Origin: Aureimonas populi
Lineage (GTDB): Bacteria; Pseudomonadota; Alphaproteobacteria; Rhizobiales; Rhizobiaceae
Direction: 5' to 3'
Assembly (NCBI RefSeq): GCF_017815515.1
Contig: NZ_CP072611.1
Span: 2,542,001 to 2,606,000 of the forward strand
DNA: 64,000 nucleotides
Shown: positions 37,824 through 48,176 of the stretch, piece by piece
Layout of the letters: every line of letters begins with the position of its first letter
Numbering within the stretch: position 1 is the stretch's first letter
Made by a program: the position numbers and the translations under genes
The notes under the pieces: model-generated
The model's input: only the letters and a program-made list of their open reading frames with translations
Database searches by the model: none
What the model was told of the DNA's origin: nothing

Positions 37824-37911
37824 GTGCGTTTGTGCGGCCGGGCCGAACATACCTTCGCCGCAAGGCTCGCTACACCGTGACCTATCCCTTGAGGCGATCC
37901 GCAAGCTCCCC

Positions 37912-40254
37912 ATGCCGCTCATGACGCATCTTCTCCGCCTGCTTGTCTTGGCCCTGTGCCTCGTAGCCGGGGGCCCGGCCGCCGCACAGCTTCCGAGCAT
38001 TCCCGGGATCAGCGCGACGACGCAAACGCCGGAGTCCGAGCCAGAGACGCCGACGATGGGGGAGGGTGAGCGTGCCAGCATCGACGATCTCATCCGCATT
38101 CTCGAAAGCGACGTAACCCGCGCACGGCTCGTCGAATCGCTGCGCGCCATGGCCTATCGGCCTGCGGAAGGCGAGGAGGGCGGCGCGGCGGCGCAGGAGG
38201 ATGCCGGCGACATATGGGCCGACGAGATGACGGGTTCGCTTCCGGCGACGCTCGCGCGCTATACGCGCTCCGGTGTCGAGGCTGCACAGGGCGCGCTGCA
38301 GACGGTTGCCGGCCTCGCGGACGCCTCAGCCGAGCTTCTTTCTGGAACGCAGGCGATCAATCTGCCCCGTATCTACCAGGCCGTTGCGCCGGTCTTCGCG
38401 GTGGCGGTGGCGGTTTTTGGAGCGTATTTCCTCCTGTCCCTCGCCTTGAGGCCGGTCTTCGACTGGATCGCCGCGCGTGCCAAGCCCGGGCGGCCGCTGC
38501 GCAAGCTCGGCCTTCTCGCTTCGGCCTTCGTGGTGAGCGCAGGGAAGATTCTCCTCAGCGCCCTTGCCGGGCACGTGGCGGCCTTCATCTTCTTCGCAGG
38601 TCCGCCCAACCTCAACCAGGCCCTCTTCCTCAACGCCTTCCTGCTCGTGGGAGGCATCAAGGTCGCGCTCTCGGCTTTCGTCGCTCCCTATCATCCCCCG
38701 CTGCGGATGACGCCGTTCGGCGACAGGCAGGCGCGCTATTGGTATGGCCGCCTGGCGCTTCTCATCTCGCTGCTCGGCTACACCTTCCTGTTCGTCGCTC
38801 CGGTCGTGGAAGCCAATTCCAACATGAGGGCGGCCAACAGCGTTCGTTTCATCGTCGTGACAGCGGTCTTCGTGATCATGCTTTCACTCATCTTGCGCAA
38901 CCGCGTGACGGTGCGCGAGCGGTTGCAGCGCAGCTACCTTGCGGGCGACAGGAGCTTTCAGGCGCAGGTGAACATGGCGCTCGGCCATGTCTGGGTCCTG
39001 GGGGCTGCCGCCTTCGTTTGCGCCCTCTACGCGCTCTGGCTCTCGAGCCCGGAGGACGGGCTTCAGTTCATGATCGTGGCAAGCCTGAGGTCGCTCGCGG
39101 CGATCACGATCGGCGGGCTCGTCATCACGCTATTGTCGAAACTCATCCTGCGCGGCATCAGGATTCCGCAATCCTCGAAGGATCGCTTCCCGCTCCTGGA
39201 GCGGCGCGTGAACACCTTCATCCCGAAACTGCTGCTGATCGTACGCATCGTCGTGATCCTCCTCGTCTTCGGCTCGATCCTGAATGCCTGGGCGCTGCTG
39301 GACCTGGCCTCGTGGGCGACCACTCCGCTCGGCCAGCGCTTCATCAGCGGCGGCGCCGGGGCGCTTCTGGTCCTCTGCATCGGGGTCGCTGTCTATCTGG
39401 TCGTCTCGTCCTGGGTGGAGTATCGCCTGAACCCCAATTACGGGACCGTGCCCACCGCCCGCGAGCGCACCTTGCTCTCTCTGTTCCGGAACGCCTTCAC
39501 GGTCACGCTTCTCGTTCTCGTTCTGATGTCGGTTCTCTCGCAGCTCGGCATCGACATCGCTCCGCTGCTGGCCGGCGCGGGCGTGGTGGGCCTGGCGATC
39601 GGCTTCGGAGCGCAGAAGCTGGTGCAGGACATCATCACCGGTGCGTTCCTGCAGATCGAGAACGTGATGAACGAGGGCGACGTGGTCGAGGTGGCCGGGA
39701 TCGCGGGCGTGGTGGAGAAGCTTACGATCCGCTCCGTGTCCCTTCGTTCGCTGGACGGCACCTACCACCTCATCCCCTTCTCGGCCGTCGATCAGGTGTC
39801 GAACATGACGAAGGACTTCTCCAATTTCGTCGCCGATGTCTCCGTCTCCTATCGCGAAGATATCGGCGAGGTGAAAGCGGCCATGCGCGAGGCCTTCGAT
39901 ATCCTGCGCGAGGGCGAGCAGGGTATGAACGTGATCGACGATTTCGAGATTTTCGGTGTCGAGACCATCGGTAACTACACGGTCACGGTTCGCGGCCGCA
40001 TGCGTACCTTGCCCGGAACCCAGTGGAGCGTCGGCCGCGCCTATCGAGAGATCGTCAAGCGCACGCTGGACAGGCGCGGGATCGAGATTCCGCTGCCGCA
40101 GACCACCCTCTGGTTCGGCTCCAACAAGGACGGTAGCGCGCCGCCGCTGCACTTCATGCGCGACCGGGAGGCGCCGGCGACGATCCTGACGCCGGCGCGC
40201 GAGACGCCCGGTCCGACGGGGGAGGAGGCGGCCGAGCCGAAACCCCCGGCCTGA
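37912..40254 (+). CDS. large MscS-family mechanosensitive channel
   Basis: 780 residues from ATG 37912 (ATG 37921 is also possible). A signal peptide (LLRLLVLALCLVAGGPAAAQ) and a periplasmic domain of ~130 residues precede about eleven hydrophobic segments. The conserved MscS core sits late: AGAGVVGLAIGFGAQKLVQDIITGAFLQIEN forms the pore helix, followed by GDVVEVAGIAGVVEKLTIRS of the beta domain. Such long paralogues open under membrane tension to relieve hypo-osmotic shock. The Gly/Ala packing pattern of the pore helix is intact. It stands between tig and clpP. Confidence 0.9.
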   Translation: MPLMTHLLRLLVLALCLVAGGPAAAQLPSIPGISATTQTPESEPETPTMGEGERASIDDLIRILESDVTRARLVESLRAMAYRPAEGEEGGAAAQEDAGDIWADEMTGSLPATLARYTRSGVEAAQGALQTVAGLADASAELLSGTQAINLPRIYQAVAPVFAVAVAVFGAYFLLSLALRPVFDWIAARAKPGRPLRKLGLLASAFVVSAGKILLSALAGHVAAFIFFAGPPNLNQALFLNAFLLVGGIKVALSAFVAPYHPPLRMTPFGDRQARYWYGRLALLISLLGYTFLFVAPVVEANSNMRAANSVRFIVVTAVFVIMLSLILRNRVTVRERLQRSYLAGDRSFQAQVNMALGHVWVLGAAAFVCALYALWLSSPEDGLQFMIVASLRSLAAITIGGLVITLLSKLILRGIRIPQSSKDRFPLLERRVNTFIPKLLLIVRIVVILLVFGSILNAWALLDLASWATTPLGQRFISGGAGALLVLCIGVAVYLVVSSWVEYRLNPNYGTVPTARERTLLSLFRNAFTVTLLVLVLMSVLSQLGIDIAPLLAGAGVVGLAIGFGAQKLVQDIITGAFLQIENVMNEGDVVEVAGIAGVVEKLTIRSVSLRSLDGTYHLIPFSAVDQVSNMTKDFSNFVADVSVSYREDIGEVKAAMREAFDILREGEQGMNVIDDFEIFGVETIGNYTVTVRGRMRTLPGTQWSVGRAYREIVKRTLDRRGIEIPLPQTTLWFGSNKDGSAPPLHFMRDREAPATILTPARETPGPTGEEAAEPKPPA

Positions 40255-40376
40255 GGGCGCTGCGCCGGCCTTGCGCGGGCCGGGGGCAAGGTCCTATCTA
40301 CGACAGGAAAGGCCCGCCCTGATTCCCGGCCGCTTCTCCGGCGGTCCATCCGTTCCAAACGAAAGCCTGCACTCCC

Positions 40377-41009
40377 ATGAAGCACCCAGTCGAAACCGCG
40401 ATGAACCTCGTGCCGATGGTGGTCGAACAGACCAATCGTGGCGAGCGGGCCTACGACATCTTCTCGCGCCTCCTGAAAGAGCGCATCATCTTCATTACCG
40501 GCCCCATCGAGGATTCGATGGCGACGCTGGTCTGTGCGCAGCTCCTCTTCCTCGAGGCCGAGAATCCGAAGAAGGAAATTTCCCTCTACATCAACTCGCC
40601 CGGCGGTGTGGTGACGAGCGGAATGGCGATATACGACACGATGCAGTTCGTGCGGCCCGCCATCTCCACGCTCTGCATAGGGCAGGCGGCGTCCATGGGC
40701 TCGCTTCTGCTGTGCGCCGGGCACAAGGATATGCGCTTCGCCACGCCGAACGCGCGCATCATGGTGCACCAGCCTTCCGGCGGCTTCTCGGGCCAGGCCT
40801 CGGATATCGAGCGCCACGCGCAGGACATCATCAAGCTGAAGCGGCGCTTGAACGAGGTGTATGTCCAGCACACCGGGCAGGACTACGAGACCATCGAGAA
40901 GACGCTGGACCGCGATCATTTCATGACGTCGGAGGAGGCGCAGGCCTTCGGCCTCATCGACAAGGTCTATTCGTCCCGCGAGGCGCTCGAAGGGGCGGCG
41001 GCGGTCTGA
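40377..41009 (+). CDS. clpP: ATP-dependent Clp protease proteolytic subunit
   Basis: 210 residues. Catalytic Ser106 lies in [10 protein letters not shown] and His131 in IMVHQPSGG; the Asp lies in KTLDRDHFM. The N-terminal propeptide-like segment [18 protein letters not shown] matches the principal ClpP of alphaproteobacteria. The tetradecamer degrades substrates delivered by ClpX, encoded next, and ClpA. In Caulobacter, ClpXP destroys cell-cycle regulators such as CtrA. Confidence 0.96.
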   Translation: MKHPVETAMNLVPMVVEQTNRGERAYDIFSRLLKERIIFITGPIEDSMATLVCAQLLFLEAENPKKEISLYINSPGGVVTSGMAIYDTMQFVRPAISTLCIGQAASMGSLLLCAGHKDMRFATPNARIMVHQPSGGFSGQASDIERHAQDIIKLKRRLNEVYVQHTGQDYETIEKTLDRDHFMTSEEAQAFGLIDKVYSSREALEGAAAV

Positions 41010-41231
41010 GGGCCGGGCGCCTTGATGTGGTCGCGTCGAATTTCTAGATTGGCGCAATGCACGGCCGGTCCGCAAGCGTCGGTCAAGGAAAGCGTCGCAA
41101 TCCTGTCATTCGTCCGGATGCGTTCTTGATTCGGGCGGGTTTGCGCGGCAAGCCTCGTGGCTGGGAATGGTGGCGGCGCTCGCGCCGCAATGAGGGCTCC
41201 GGGCGGATCTCGGACTGGAAGGATTGAGAGA

Positions 41232-42500
41232 ATGAGCAAAGTGAGCGGCGGCGACAGCAAGAACACGCTCTACTGCTCTTTCTGCGGAAAGAGCCAGCAC
41301 GAGGTCCGCAAGCTGATCGCCGGTCCGACGGTGTTCATCTGCGATGAGTGCGTCGAGCTCTGCATGGACATCATCCGCGAGGAAAACAAATCCTCCATGG
41401 TGAAGTCGCGCGAGGGCGTGCCGACTCCGCAGGAGATCATCGCGGTTCTTGACGATTACGTCATCGGTCAGTCCTTCGCCAAGAAGGTGCTGTCCGTGGC
41501 GGTGCACAACCACTACAAGCGGCTGGCGCATGCGGCGAAGAACAACGATGTCGAGCTGGCCAAGTCCAACATCCTGCTCATTGGCCCGACCGGCTGCGGC
41601 AAGACGCTGCTGGCGCAGACGCTGGCCCGCATTCTCGATGTGCCGTTCACCATGGCGGACGCCACGACGCTGACGGAAGCGGGCTATGTCGGCGAGGATG
41701 TTGAGAACATCATCCTCAAGCTGCTTCAGTCGGCCGACTACAATGTCGAGCGGGCGCAGCGCGGCATCGTCTATATCGACGAGATCGACAAGATCAGCCG
41801 TAAGTCGGATAACCCTTCCATCACGCGCGACGTGTCGGGCGAGGGCGTCCAGCAGGCGCTTCTGAAGATCATGGAGGGCACGGTGGCGTCCGTGCCGCCG
41901 CAGGGCGGGCGCAAGCATCCGCAGCAGGAATTCCTGCAGGTGGACACGGCCAATATCCTCTTCATCTGCGGCGGCGCGTTCGCGGGCCTTGACCGGATCA
42001 TCTCCGACCGCGGCCGCAAGACCTCCATCGGCTTTGCCGCCAACGTCATGTCGCCGGAAGACCGGCGCACCGGCGACCTGTTCCGTCAGGTCGAGCCGGA
42101 GGATCTGCTGAAGTTCGGCCTCATCCCCGAATTCGTCGGCCGCCTGCCCGTGCTGGCGACGCTGGAAGATCTCGACGAGACGGCGCTGGTGCAGATTCTC
42201 GTCCAGCCGAAGAACGCGCTGGTGAAGCAGTACCAGCGCCTGTTCGAGATGGAAAATGTCGAGCTGTCCTTCCATGAGGACGCGTTGAAAGCCATCGCCC
42301 GCAAGGCGATCGAGCGCAAGACCGGCGCTCGCGGCCTGCGCTCCATCATGGAGGCGATGCTTCTGGATACGATGTTCGACCTGCCGACGCTGGAGGGCGT
42401 CCAGGAGGTCGTCATCTCCGAAGAGGTCATCGAAGGCAGCGCGCGTCCGCTTTATATCTATGCCGAGCGCAAGGACGAGAAGGAGAACGTCAGCGCGTGA
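41232..42500 (+). CDS. clpX: ATP-dependent Clp protease ATP-binding subunit ClpX
   Basis: 422 residues from ATG 41232, with GAGAGA upstream. The N-terminal zinc domain has CSFCGK and CDECVELC. Walker A is [12 protein letters not shown], Walker B is [10 protein letters not shown], and the IGF-type loop and the GAR-type pore loop follow. ClpX unfolds tagged proteins and feeds ClpP. It lies 222 bases after clpP, so the two may have separate promoters, and ends at a strong terminator. Confidence 0.97.
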   Translation: MSKVSGGDSKNTLYCSFCGKSQHEVRKLIAGPTVFICDECVELCMDIIREENKSSMVKSREGVPTPQEIIAVLDDYVIGQSFAKKVLSVAVHNHYKRLAHAAKNNDVELAKSNILLIGPTGCGKTLLAQTLARILDVPFTMADATTLTEAGYVGEDVENIILKLLQSADYNVERAQRGIVYIDEIDKISRKSDNPSITRDVSGEGVQQALLKIMEGTVASVPPQGGRKHPQQEFLQVDTANILFICGGAFAGLDRIISDRGRKTSIGFAANVMSPEDRRTGDLFRQVEPEDLLKFGLIPEFVGRLPVLATLEDLDETALVQILVQPKNALVKQYQRLFEMENVELSFHEDALKAIARKAIERKTGARGLRSIMEAMLLDTMFDLPTLEGVQEVVISEEVIEGSARPLYIYAERKDEKENVSA

Positions 42501-42538
42501 GCGCCCGTTCTGCCTTCCTCTTCATGCTCACCGATCGA

Positions 42539-42572
42539 GCCCGCTCCGGTTACTCCGGGGCGGGCTTTTTTT
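42539..42572 (+). terminator. intrinsic terminator of clpX
   Basis: GCCCGCTCCGG pairs with CCGGGGCGGGC (one G-U) around TTACT, followed by seven T; it begins 38 bases after the clpX stop. Confidence 0.9.
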
Positions 42573-42618
42573 GATGTTCGGGCGAGACGACGCCGGCTTG
42601 CGTGCACCGCTCCTTTCG

Positions 42619-42648
42619 CTTGAATAACCAGACGGGCGAGACCACATT
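42619..42648 (+). promoter_or_regulatory. candidate heat-shock (RpoH-type) promoter of lon
   Basis: CTTGAA at 42619-42624 and CCACATT at 42642-42648 are 17 bases apart, about 90 bases before the lon start. This resembles the alphaproteobacterial RpoH pattern (CTTG, 17-18 bases, CYTAT-like box), fitting for lon, but the -10 match is imperfect. Confidence 0.35.
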
Positions 42649-42736
42649 GTGCGGGACAAAAAGGCGTCTGGCCGAACGCTTCCGCGAAGGTTCGACGAAG
42701 ACGGCCTGAGGCGGTCCGTCCGCAGAAAGGACTCTC

Positions 42737-45151
42737 ATGACGAACGTCACCCCCACGCTCGAAGCCGAAGGCCGCTACCCGGTTCTTCCGCTTCGCGACA
42801 TTGTTGTCTTCCCGCATATGATCGTGCCCCTGTTCGTCGGGCGGGAGAAGTCGATCAAGGCGCTTGAGGAGGTGATGGGCTCCGACAAGCAAATCCTTCT
42901 TGCGACGCAAAAGAACGCGGCGGATGAGGATCCTGCTCCCGGTTCGATCTACGAGATCGGCACGGTGGCCAATGTGCTCCAGCTACTGAAGCTTCCCGAT
43001 GGGACCGTGAAGGTTCTGGTGGAGGGAATCGCGCGCGCGCGCATCACCCGCTTCACCGAATCGAGCGAGTGGCACGAGGCCATTGCCGAGTTGATCGAGG
43101 CGGAGGACGAGGACCAGGTCGAGATCGAGGCGCTCTCCCGGTCGGTGATTTCGGAGTTCGAGAACTACGTCAAGCTCAACAAGAAGATATCGCCCGAGGT
43201 CGTGGGCGCAGCGAGCCAGATCGACGATTATTCCAAGCTCGCCGATACGGTGGCCTCGCATCTGGCGATCAAGATTCCCGAGAAGCAGGAGATGCTGGGC
43301 CTGATCAAGGTCCGCGATCGGCTCGAGCGCGCCTTGTCCTTCATGGAAGCGGAGATTTCGGTTCTTCAGGTGGAGAAGCGCATCCGCTCGCGCGTCAAGC
43401 GCCAGATGGAGAAGACTCAGCGCGAGTACTATCTGAACGAGCAGATGAAGGCGATCCAGAAGGAGCTTGGCGACGGCGAGGAAGGCCGTGACGAGGCCTC
43501 TGAAATCGAGGAGCGCATCAAGAAGACCAAGCTGTCGAAGGAAGCGCGCGACAAGGCCAACGCCGAGCTGAAGAAGCTGCGGCAGATGAGCCCGATGTCG
43601 GCCGAGGCGACCGTGGTACGCAACTATCTCGACTGGCTGCTGGGCCTGCCCTGGGGCAAGCCTTCGCGCGTCAAGATCGACCTGAAGAAGGCCGAGGCGA
43701 TCCTCGACGAGGAGCATTACGGCCTGGACAAGGTGAAGGAGCGCATCGTCGAGTATCTGGCGGTGCAGAGCCGGCAGTCGAAGCTCAAGGGCCCGATCCT
43801 CTGCCTCGTCGGGCCTCCGGGCGTCGGCAAGACCTCGCTCGCCAAGTCCATCGCCCGCGCGACGGGGCGCGAATACGTACGCATGGCGCTTGGCGGCGTT
43901 CGGGACGAGGCCGAGATCCGCGGGCATCGGCGCACTTATATTGGCTCGATGCCCGGCAAGGTCATCCAGTCGATGAAGAAGGCCAAGCGCTCCAATCCGC
44001 TCTTCCTTCTCGACGAGATCGACAAGCTTGGCCAGGACTACCGGGGCGATCCGTCCTCGGCCCTGCTTGAGGTGCTCGATCCCGAGCAGAACGCCACGTT
44101 CATGGACCACTATCTGGAGGTGGAGTACGACCTCTCTTCCACCATGTTCGTGACGACGGCCAACACGCTGAACATCCCCGGTCCGCTCATGGACCGCATG
44201 GAGATCATCCGCATCGCGGGCTACACCGAGGATGAGAAGATCGAGATCGCCAAGCGCCATCTTCTGCCGAAGGCGATTCGCGACCATGCGTTGAAGGAGA
44301 GCGAGTTCTCCGTCTCGGACGATGCTCTGCGGGAGATTGCGCGGCGCTACACGCGCGAGGCCGGCGTCCGCTCCTATGAGCGCGAACTGATGAAGCTCGC
44401 GCGCAAGGCCGTCACGCAGATCCTCAAGGAGGAGAAGAACCGGGTCGACATCACGGCCGCCAATATCGCCGATTATCTCGGCGTGGCGCGCTATCGCTAC
44501 GGCGAGGCCGAATCGGACGATCAGGTCGGCGTGGTCACGGGGCTTGCCTGGACGGAGGTCGGCGGCGAGCTTCTGACCATCGAAGGGGTCATGATGCCCG
44601 GCAAGGGCAAGATGACCGTCACGGGCAATCTGAAGGACGTGATGAAGGAGTCCATCTCGGCTGCTGCGTCCTTCGTGCGCTCCCGTGCCCTGGACTACGG
44701 CATCGAGCCGCCTCTCTTCGAGAAGCGGGACATCCACGTCCACGTGCCCGAGGGCGCGACGCCGAAGGACGGGCCATCCGCCGGCACGGCGATGGCTACC
44801 GCCATCGTCTCGGTGATGACGGGCATCCCCGTGCGCCGCGATATCGCCATGACGGGCGAGATAACCCTGCGTGGGCGCGTACTCCCGATCGGGGGGCTGA
44901 AGGAGAAGCTTCTGGCGGCACTGCGCGGCGGCATCAAGAAGGTGCTGATCCCGGAGGAGAACGCCAAGGATCTTGTCGACATCCCCGCGAACGTGAAGAA
45001 CGAGCTCGAGATCGTGCCGGTCTCGCGGATGGGCGAGGTGCTTCAGCACGCCCTCGTTCGCCAGCCCGAAGCCGTGGAGTGGAGCGAGCAGGAGAATCCC
45101 CTGCCGGCCGCCGAGCACAACGACGACTCGGCCTCCGCTACCGCCCATTAA
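42737..45151 (+). CDS. lon: endopeptidase La (Lon protease)
   Basis: 804 residues. An N-terminal substrate-binding domain ([24 protein letters not shown]) and helical linker precede the AAA+ module with Walker [14 protein letters not shown] and Walker [12 protein letters not shown]. The C-terminal protease domain carries the Ser of the Ser-Lys dyad in [13 protein letters not shown], with the Lys in [21 protein letters not shown]. Lon removes misfolded proteins and, in Caulobacter, regulators such as DnaA and CcrM. Flanked by terminators on both sides. Confidence 0.97.
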   Translation: MTNVTPTLEAEGRYPVLPLRDIVVFPHMIVPLFVGREKSIKALEEVMGSDKQILLATQKNAADEDPAPGSIYEIGTVANVLQLLKLPDGTVKVLVEGIARARITRFTESSEWHEAIAELIEAEDEDQVEIEALSRSVISEFENYVKLNKKISPEVVGAASQIDDYSKLADTVASHLAIKIPEKQEMLGLIKVRDRLERALSFMEAEISVLQVEKRIRSRVKRQMEKTQREYYLNEQMKAIQKELGDGEEGRDEASEIEERIKKTKLSKEARDKANAELKKLRQMSPMSAEATVVRNYLDWLLGLPWGKPSRVKIDLKKAEAILDEEHYGLDKVKERIVEYLAVQSRQSKLKGPILCLVGPPGVGKTSLAKSIARATGREYVRMALGGVRDEAEIRGHRRTYIGSMPGKVIQSMKKAKRSNPLFLLDEIDKLGQDYRGDPSSALLEVLDPEQNATFMDHYLEVEYDLSSTMFVTTANTLNIPGPLMDRMEIIRIAGYTEDEKIEIAKRHLLPKAIRDHALKESEFSVSDDALREIARRYTREAGVRSYERELMKLARKAVTQILKEEKNRVDITAANIADYLGVARYRYGEAESDDQVGVVTGLAWTEVGGELLTIEGVMMPGKGKMTVTGNLKDVMKESISAAASFVRSRALDYGIEPPLFEKRDIHVHVPEGATPKDGPSAGTAMATAIVSVMTGIPVRRDIAMTGEITLRGRVLPIGGLKEKLLAALRGGIKKVLIPEENAKDLVDIPANVKNELEIVPVSRMGEVLQHALVRQPEAVEWSEQENPLPAAEHNDDSASATAH

Positions 45152-45178
45152 GGCGGTTCGCTGGGCTGGATCGAAGCG

Positions 45179-45206
45179 AAAATGCCGCCCTCGGGCGGCA
45201 TTTTTT
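45179..45206 (+). terminator. intrinsic terminator of lon
   Basis: AAAATGCCGCCC pairs with GGGCGGCATTTT around a tiny loop and is followed by further T; it starts 27 bases after the stop. Confidence 0.9.
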
Positions 45207-45323
45207 GTTGAATGGGCCGGTTTTGCGGGCTTTACGCCTCTTGCCGCTTGAATGATCAAGCCGATTTGACCATCGTCTGCGCCGATTGGTGCGCAAGGCA
45301 TCTCAACGTCAGGAGGATATCCG

Positions 45324-45608
45324 ATGAACAAGAATGAGCTGATCGCCGCGGTGGCGGACAAGGCTGAGCTGTCGAAGCAGCAGGCGGTCTCCGCCGTGGA
45401 TGCGGTTTTCGACGCGATCGAGGGAGCACTGTCCAAGGGCGACGATATCCGCTTGGTCGGCTTCGGCACCTTCTCCGTCTCGCACCGCGCGGCCTCGAAG
45501 GGGCGCAACCCCTCGACCGGCGCGGAAGTCGACATCCCGGCTCGCAACGTTCCGAAGTTCGCGGCCGGCAAGGGTCTGAAGGACGCGGTCAACACGGCGA
45601 AGAAATAA
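45324..45608 (+). CDS. hup: HU-family DNA-binding protein
   Basis: 94 residues, with AGGAGG before ATG 45324. Starts MNKNELIAAVADKAELSKQQA, the dimerisation helices, and carries the signature VGFGTFSVSHRAASKGRNPSTGAEVDIPA of the DNA-bending arm. HU compacts and bends DNA in the nucleoid. The lon-hup order followed by tRNA genes is typical of the order. Confidence 0.96.
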   Translation: MNKNELIAAVADKAELSKQQAVSAVDAVFDAIEGALSKGDDIRLVGFGTFSVSHRAASKGRNPSTGAEVDIPARNVPKFAAGKGLKDAVNTAKK

Positions 45609-45640
45609 GCGCCGACAAGCCGGTCTCATGGCCTACTGAG

Positions 45641-45675
45641 AGAGGTGGGGCGCAAACCGCGTCCGCCTCTTTTTT
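45641..45675 (+). terminator. intrinsic terminator of hup
   Basis: AGAGGTGGGGCGC pairs with GCGTCCGCCTCT (two G-U pairs and one bulged base), followed by six T; 33 bases after the hup stop. Confidence 0.75.
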
Positions 45676-45698
45676 CGATTCGGAAAGCGGGCCGGGAA

Positions 45699-45774
45699 TG
45701 GTGGGCGATGACAGGCTCGAACTGCCGACATCCTCGGTGTAAACGAGGCGCTCTACCAACTGAGCTAATCGCCC
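45699..45774 (-). tRNA. tRNA-Val(TAC)
   Basis: 76 bases on the minus strand with encoded CCA. Acceptor GGGCGAT pairs with ATCGCCC; the D arm is GCTCAGTTGGTAGAGC; the anticodon arm CCTCG-TTTACAC-CGAGG gives TAC; the T arm contains AGTTCGAGCCT. Convergent with hup. Confidence 0.97.
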
Positions 45775-46042
45775 TTGTCGCGCGCTTTCAAAGGCCGCGA
45801 CGAAACATGCCTGATCAAGGGGGGCGATCCTTCATGCCAATCCCGAACCTCCGGCAAATCAGCATGGCGACCGTCTCCGGATAACCGGCAGTCTTTCGTG
45901 CGTCTACGAAATCGGCCCCTGGAAGGCAAGGGGAGGCGCCTTCTGGCAAAGTTCGATTTTCCTCCAGCGGATTGCTTGACAGGAATCGGAGGCTCCCGTA
46001 AACGACCCATCACGCCGCCGGGACAAGCCAGCGGCGCCAAGC

Positions 46043-46119
46043 GCGGGTGTAGCTCAGTCGGTTAGAGTGCCGGCCTGTCACGCCGGAGGTCGCGGGTTCG
46101 AGCCCCGTCACTCGCGCCA
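46043..46119 (+). tRNA. tRNA-Asp(GTC)
   Basis: 77 bases with encoded CCA. Acceptor GCGGGTG pairs with CACTCGC (one G-U), the anticodon arm CCGGC-CTGTCAC-GCCGG gives GTC, and the T arm is CGCGGGTTCGAGCCCCG. The 268 bases between it and the divergent tRNA-Val show no gene. Confidence 0.97.
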
Positions 46120-46172
46120 TTCTCCAGATAAGTCGTGTCTTATTCGCCTTTCGGGCCGTTGCACTGCGAGGA

Positions 46173-46337
46173 TCAACCTCGTTCGAGCTTCATCCGCTGC
46201 GCGGCAGCGTCGAGCGCGCCCCGGTCGTACCCGACCTCCTCGATCAAACGTTTGGCATCTTCCGGCGTGATGTCGTGTTTGGCGGCGAATGCATCCAGGT
46301 CGAGGTCCTGTTGCGACGGAGCAGGGGTGTCGGTCAT
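46173..46337 (-). CDS. small DUF3606-like protein
   Basis: 54 residues on the minus strand from ATG 46337, supported by a strong AAGGAG six bases upstream. The sequence is acidic and helical: LDLDAFAAKHDITPEDAKRLIEEVGYDRGALDAAAQRMK, resembling the compact helical DUF3606 domain. No function is known. It lies between tRNA-Asp and the nuo operon, transcribed away from nuoA, so the two must share the promoter interval 46338-46649. Confidence 0.72.
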   Translation of the reverse strand: MTDTPAPSQQDLDLDAFAAKHDITPEDAKRLIEEVGYDRGALDAAAQRMKLERG

Positions 46338-46649
46338 CTCGTTCTCCTTGACTGCCCTCAACGCGCCAGCGGCTTGATTGTGCCGCAAGCGGCGCGTGAT
46401 GCGCAGGCTGCTGGGTGGGCTACTTTGCGTGTCACACAAGTGCGACTCGCCTTGCGTCCACTTTAGGAAGGGTCTAATCCTCGGTCCACGCGCGGGCCGC
46501 CCGGAACGGTGGTCGGTGTGCCCTGATCCACGGACTGCGGCGGCCCATATATCGCCGGACAGCGTGGTCGGGGCATTCGCGCGGCGTCGGAAAGTCTTGG
46601 CCGGGCTTTCAGGCCGGTCTTGCAATAGGGTCCGTCGGGATCGATCAAC
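46338..46649. other. 312-base divergent promoter interval upstream of the nuo operon
   Basis: No gene is convincing here; the overlapping open frames are Arg/Pro-rich shadows. The interval should hold the promoters of nuoA (plus) and of the DUF3606-like gene (minus). I could not pick out a clear -35/-10 pair, and no long inverted repeat was found. Confidence 0.4.
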
Positions 46650-47015
46650 GTGAACGAGCTTCTCGCTTCCTATCTGCCCATCATCATCTTCGTGGGCGTC
46701 GCGCTTTTCATCGGCCTCGCGCTCCTCGTTTCGCCGTTCCTTGTCGCGTTCAAGGCCCCGGACGACGAGAAGCTGTCCGCCTATGAGTGCGGCTTCAATG
46801 CCTTCGACGATTCCCGCATGAAGTTCGACGTCCGCTTCTATCTGGTGGCCATCCTCTTCATCATCTTCGATCTGGAGGTCGCCTTCCTCTTTCCCTGGGC
46901 CGCCGCGTTCGGCGATCTCGGCTGGGCCGGCTTCTGGTCCATGATGGTGTTCCTGGCCGTCCTGACCGTCGGATTTGTCTACGAGTGGAAGAAAGGCGCC
47001 CTGGAATGGGATTGA
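46650..47015 (+). CDS. nuoA: NADH-quinone oxidoreductase subunit A
   Basis: 121 residues with a GTG start at 46650. Three membrane helices; the loop between the first two has the conserved [29 protein letters not shown], including the Cys near the quinone site. First gene of the 14-subunit complex I operon. It overlaps nuoB by 10 bases. Confidence 0.95.
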   Translation: MNELLASYLPIIIFVGVALFIGLALLVSPFLVAFKAPDDEKLSAYECGFNAFDDSRMKFDVRFYLVAILFIIFDLEVAFLFPWAAAFGDLGWAGFWSMMVFLAVLTVGFVYEWKKGALEWD

Positions 47016-47563
47016 TCGATCCTTCGGCCTCGCTGCGTGAGCGTTCCGACCTGACCGTTCCGGCGGCGGCCGACCCCTTCGTGACGGATGTCGACAACCA
47101 GCTTGCCGACAAAGGCTTTCTCGTCACCTCGACCGAGGACCTCATCCAGTGGGCGCGCACCGGCTCGCTCATGTGGATGACGTTCGGTCTGGCCTGCTGC
47201 GCCGTCGAGATGATGCAGATGTCGATGCCGCGCTATGACGGCGAGCGCTTCGGCTTCGCGCCTCGCGCCTCGCCGCGCCAGTCGGACGTCATGATCGTCG
47301 CGGGCACCCTGACGAACAAGATGGCCCCGGCCCTCCGCAAAGTCTATGATCAGATGCCGGAGCCGCGCTACGTCATCTCCATGGGCTCGTGCGCCAACGG
47401 TGGCGGTTACTACCACTATTCCTATTCGGTCGTGCGCGGCTGCGACCGCGTGGTGCCGGTGGACATCTACGTTCCCGGCTGCCCGCCCACGGCAGAGGCG
47501 CTTCTCTACGGCGTGCTTCTTCTTCAGAAGAAGATTCGGCGGACCGGAACGATCGAGCGCTGA
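47006..47563 (+). CDS. nuoB: NADH-quinone oxidoreductase subunit B
   Basis: 185 residues from ATG 47006. Carries terminal cluster N2: the tandem Cys in [12 protein letters not shown] (Cys64-Cys65), plus [11 protein letters not shown] and [15 protein letters not shown]2 passes electrons to quinone. Peripheral-arm subunit at the junction with NuoD and NuoH. Confidence 0.97.
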   Translation: MGLIDPSASLRERSDLTVPAAADPFVTDVDNQLADKGFLVTSTEDLIQWARTGSLMWMTFGLACCAVEMMQMSMPRYDGERFGFAPRASPRQSDVMIVAGTLTNKMAPALRKVYDQMPEPRYVISMGSCANGGGYYHYSYSVVRGCDRVVPVDIYVPGCPPTAEALLYGVLLLQKKIRRTGTIER

Positions 47564-47570
47564 GGGTGGG

Positions 47571-48167
47571 ATGAACGAGCTTCTGGAGTATCTGCGGGAA
47601 TCTGCGATCGGCGCCCGGCTGGCGGATGCCTCCATCGCGTTCGGCGAGCTGACGCTGACGGTCTCTCCGGACGACGTTGTGGCGGTGACGACGTTCCTGC
47701 GCGATGATTCGCAGTGCCTGTTCAAGTCCTTTGTCGATCTTTGCGGAGTCGATTTCCCCGAGCGCGAAAAGCGCTTCGAGGTCGTCTACCATCTTCTCTC
47801 GCCCCGGCTGAACCAGCGCATCCGCGTGAAGCTTGCCGCCGGCGAGGAGGATATCGTGCCCTCGGTGACGGGGGTCTTCGCGGGGGCAGACTGGTTCGAG
47901 CGGGAAGCTTACGATCTCTACGGCATCTTCTTCTCCGGGCATCCCGACCTTCGGCGTATCCTGACCGACTACGGCTTCGAGGGGCATCCGCTGCGCAAGG
48001 ATTTCCCGCTGACGGGCTTCGTCGAGGTTCACTATGACGAGCATTTGAAGCGCGTCGTCTACGAGCCGGTCGAACTGCGCCAGGAGTTCCGTAACTTCGA
48101 CTTTCTCTCGCCTTGGGAAGGCACGGACTACGTGCTGCCGGGCGACGAGAAGGCCAAGATGAACTGA
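47571..48167 (+). CDS. nuoC: NADH-quinone oxidoreductase subunit C
   Basis: 198 residues from ATG 47571. The 30-kDa subunit signature is clear: [45 protein letters not shown]. Separate from NuoD here, unlike the fused NuoCD of enterobacteria. Followed 9 bases later by an unrelated GFA-family gene. Confidence 0.96.
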   Translation: MNELLEYLRESAIGARLADASIAFGELTLTVSPDDVVAVTTFLRDDSQCLFKSFVDLCGVDFPEREKRFEVVYHLLSPRLNQRIRVKLAAGEEDIVPSVTGVFAGADWFEREAYDLYGIFFSGHPDLRRILTDYGFEGHPLRKDFPLTGFVEVHYDEHLKRVVYEPVELRQEFRNFDFLSPWEGTDYVLPGDEKAKMN

Positions 48168-48176
48168 GGCGCGACG

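Noticed and set aside
42983..45595. Long minus-strand open frame opposite lon and hup
   Set aside because: Antisense shadow of a conserved gene. Similar shadows lie opposite nuoL (57362-59056), nuoN (60548-62263) and the CocE-type gene (2768-4810).
45775..46042. Possible integration site or island beside tRNA-Val/tRNA-Asp/tRNA-Leu
   Set aside because: No integrase, no repeated tRNA 3' ends and no change of gene content; flanking genes are in the usual core order.
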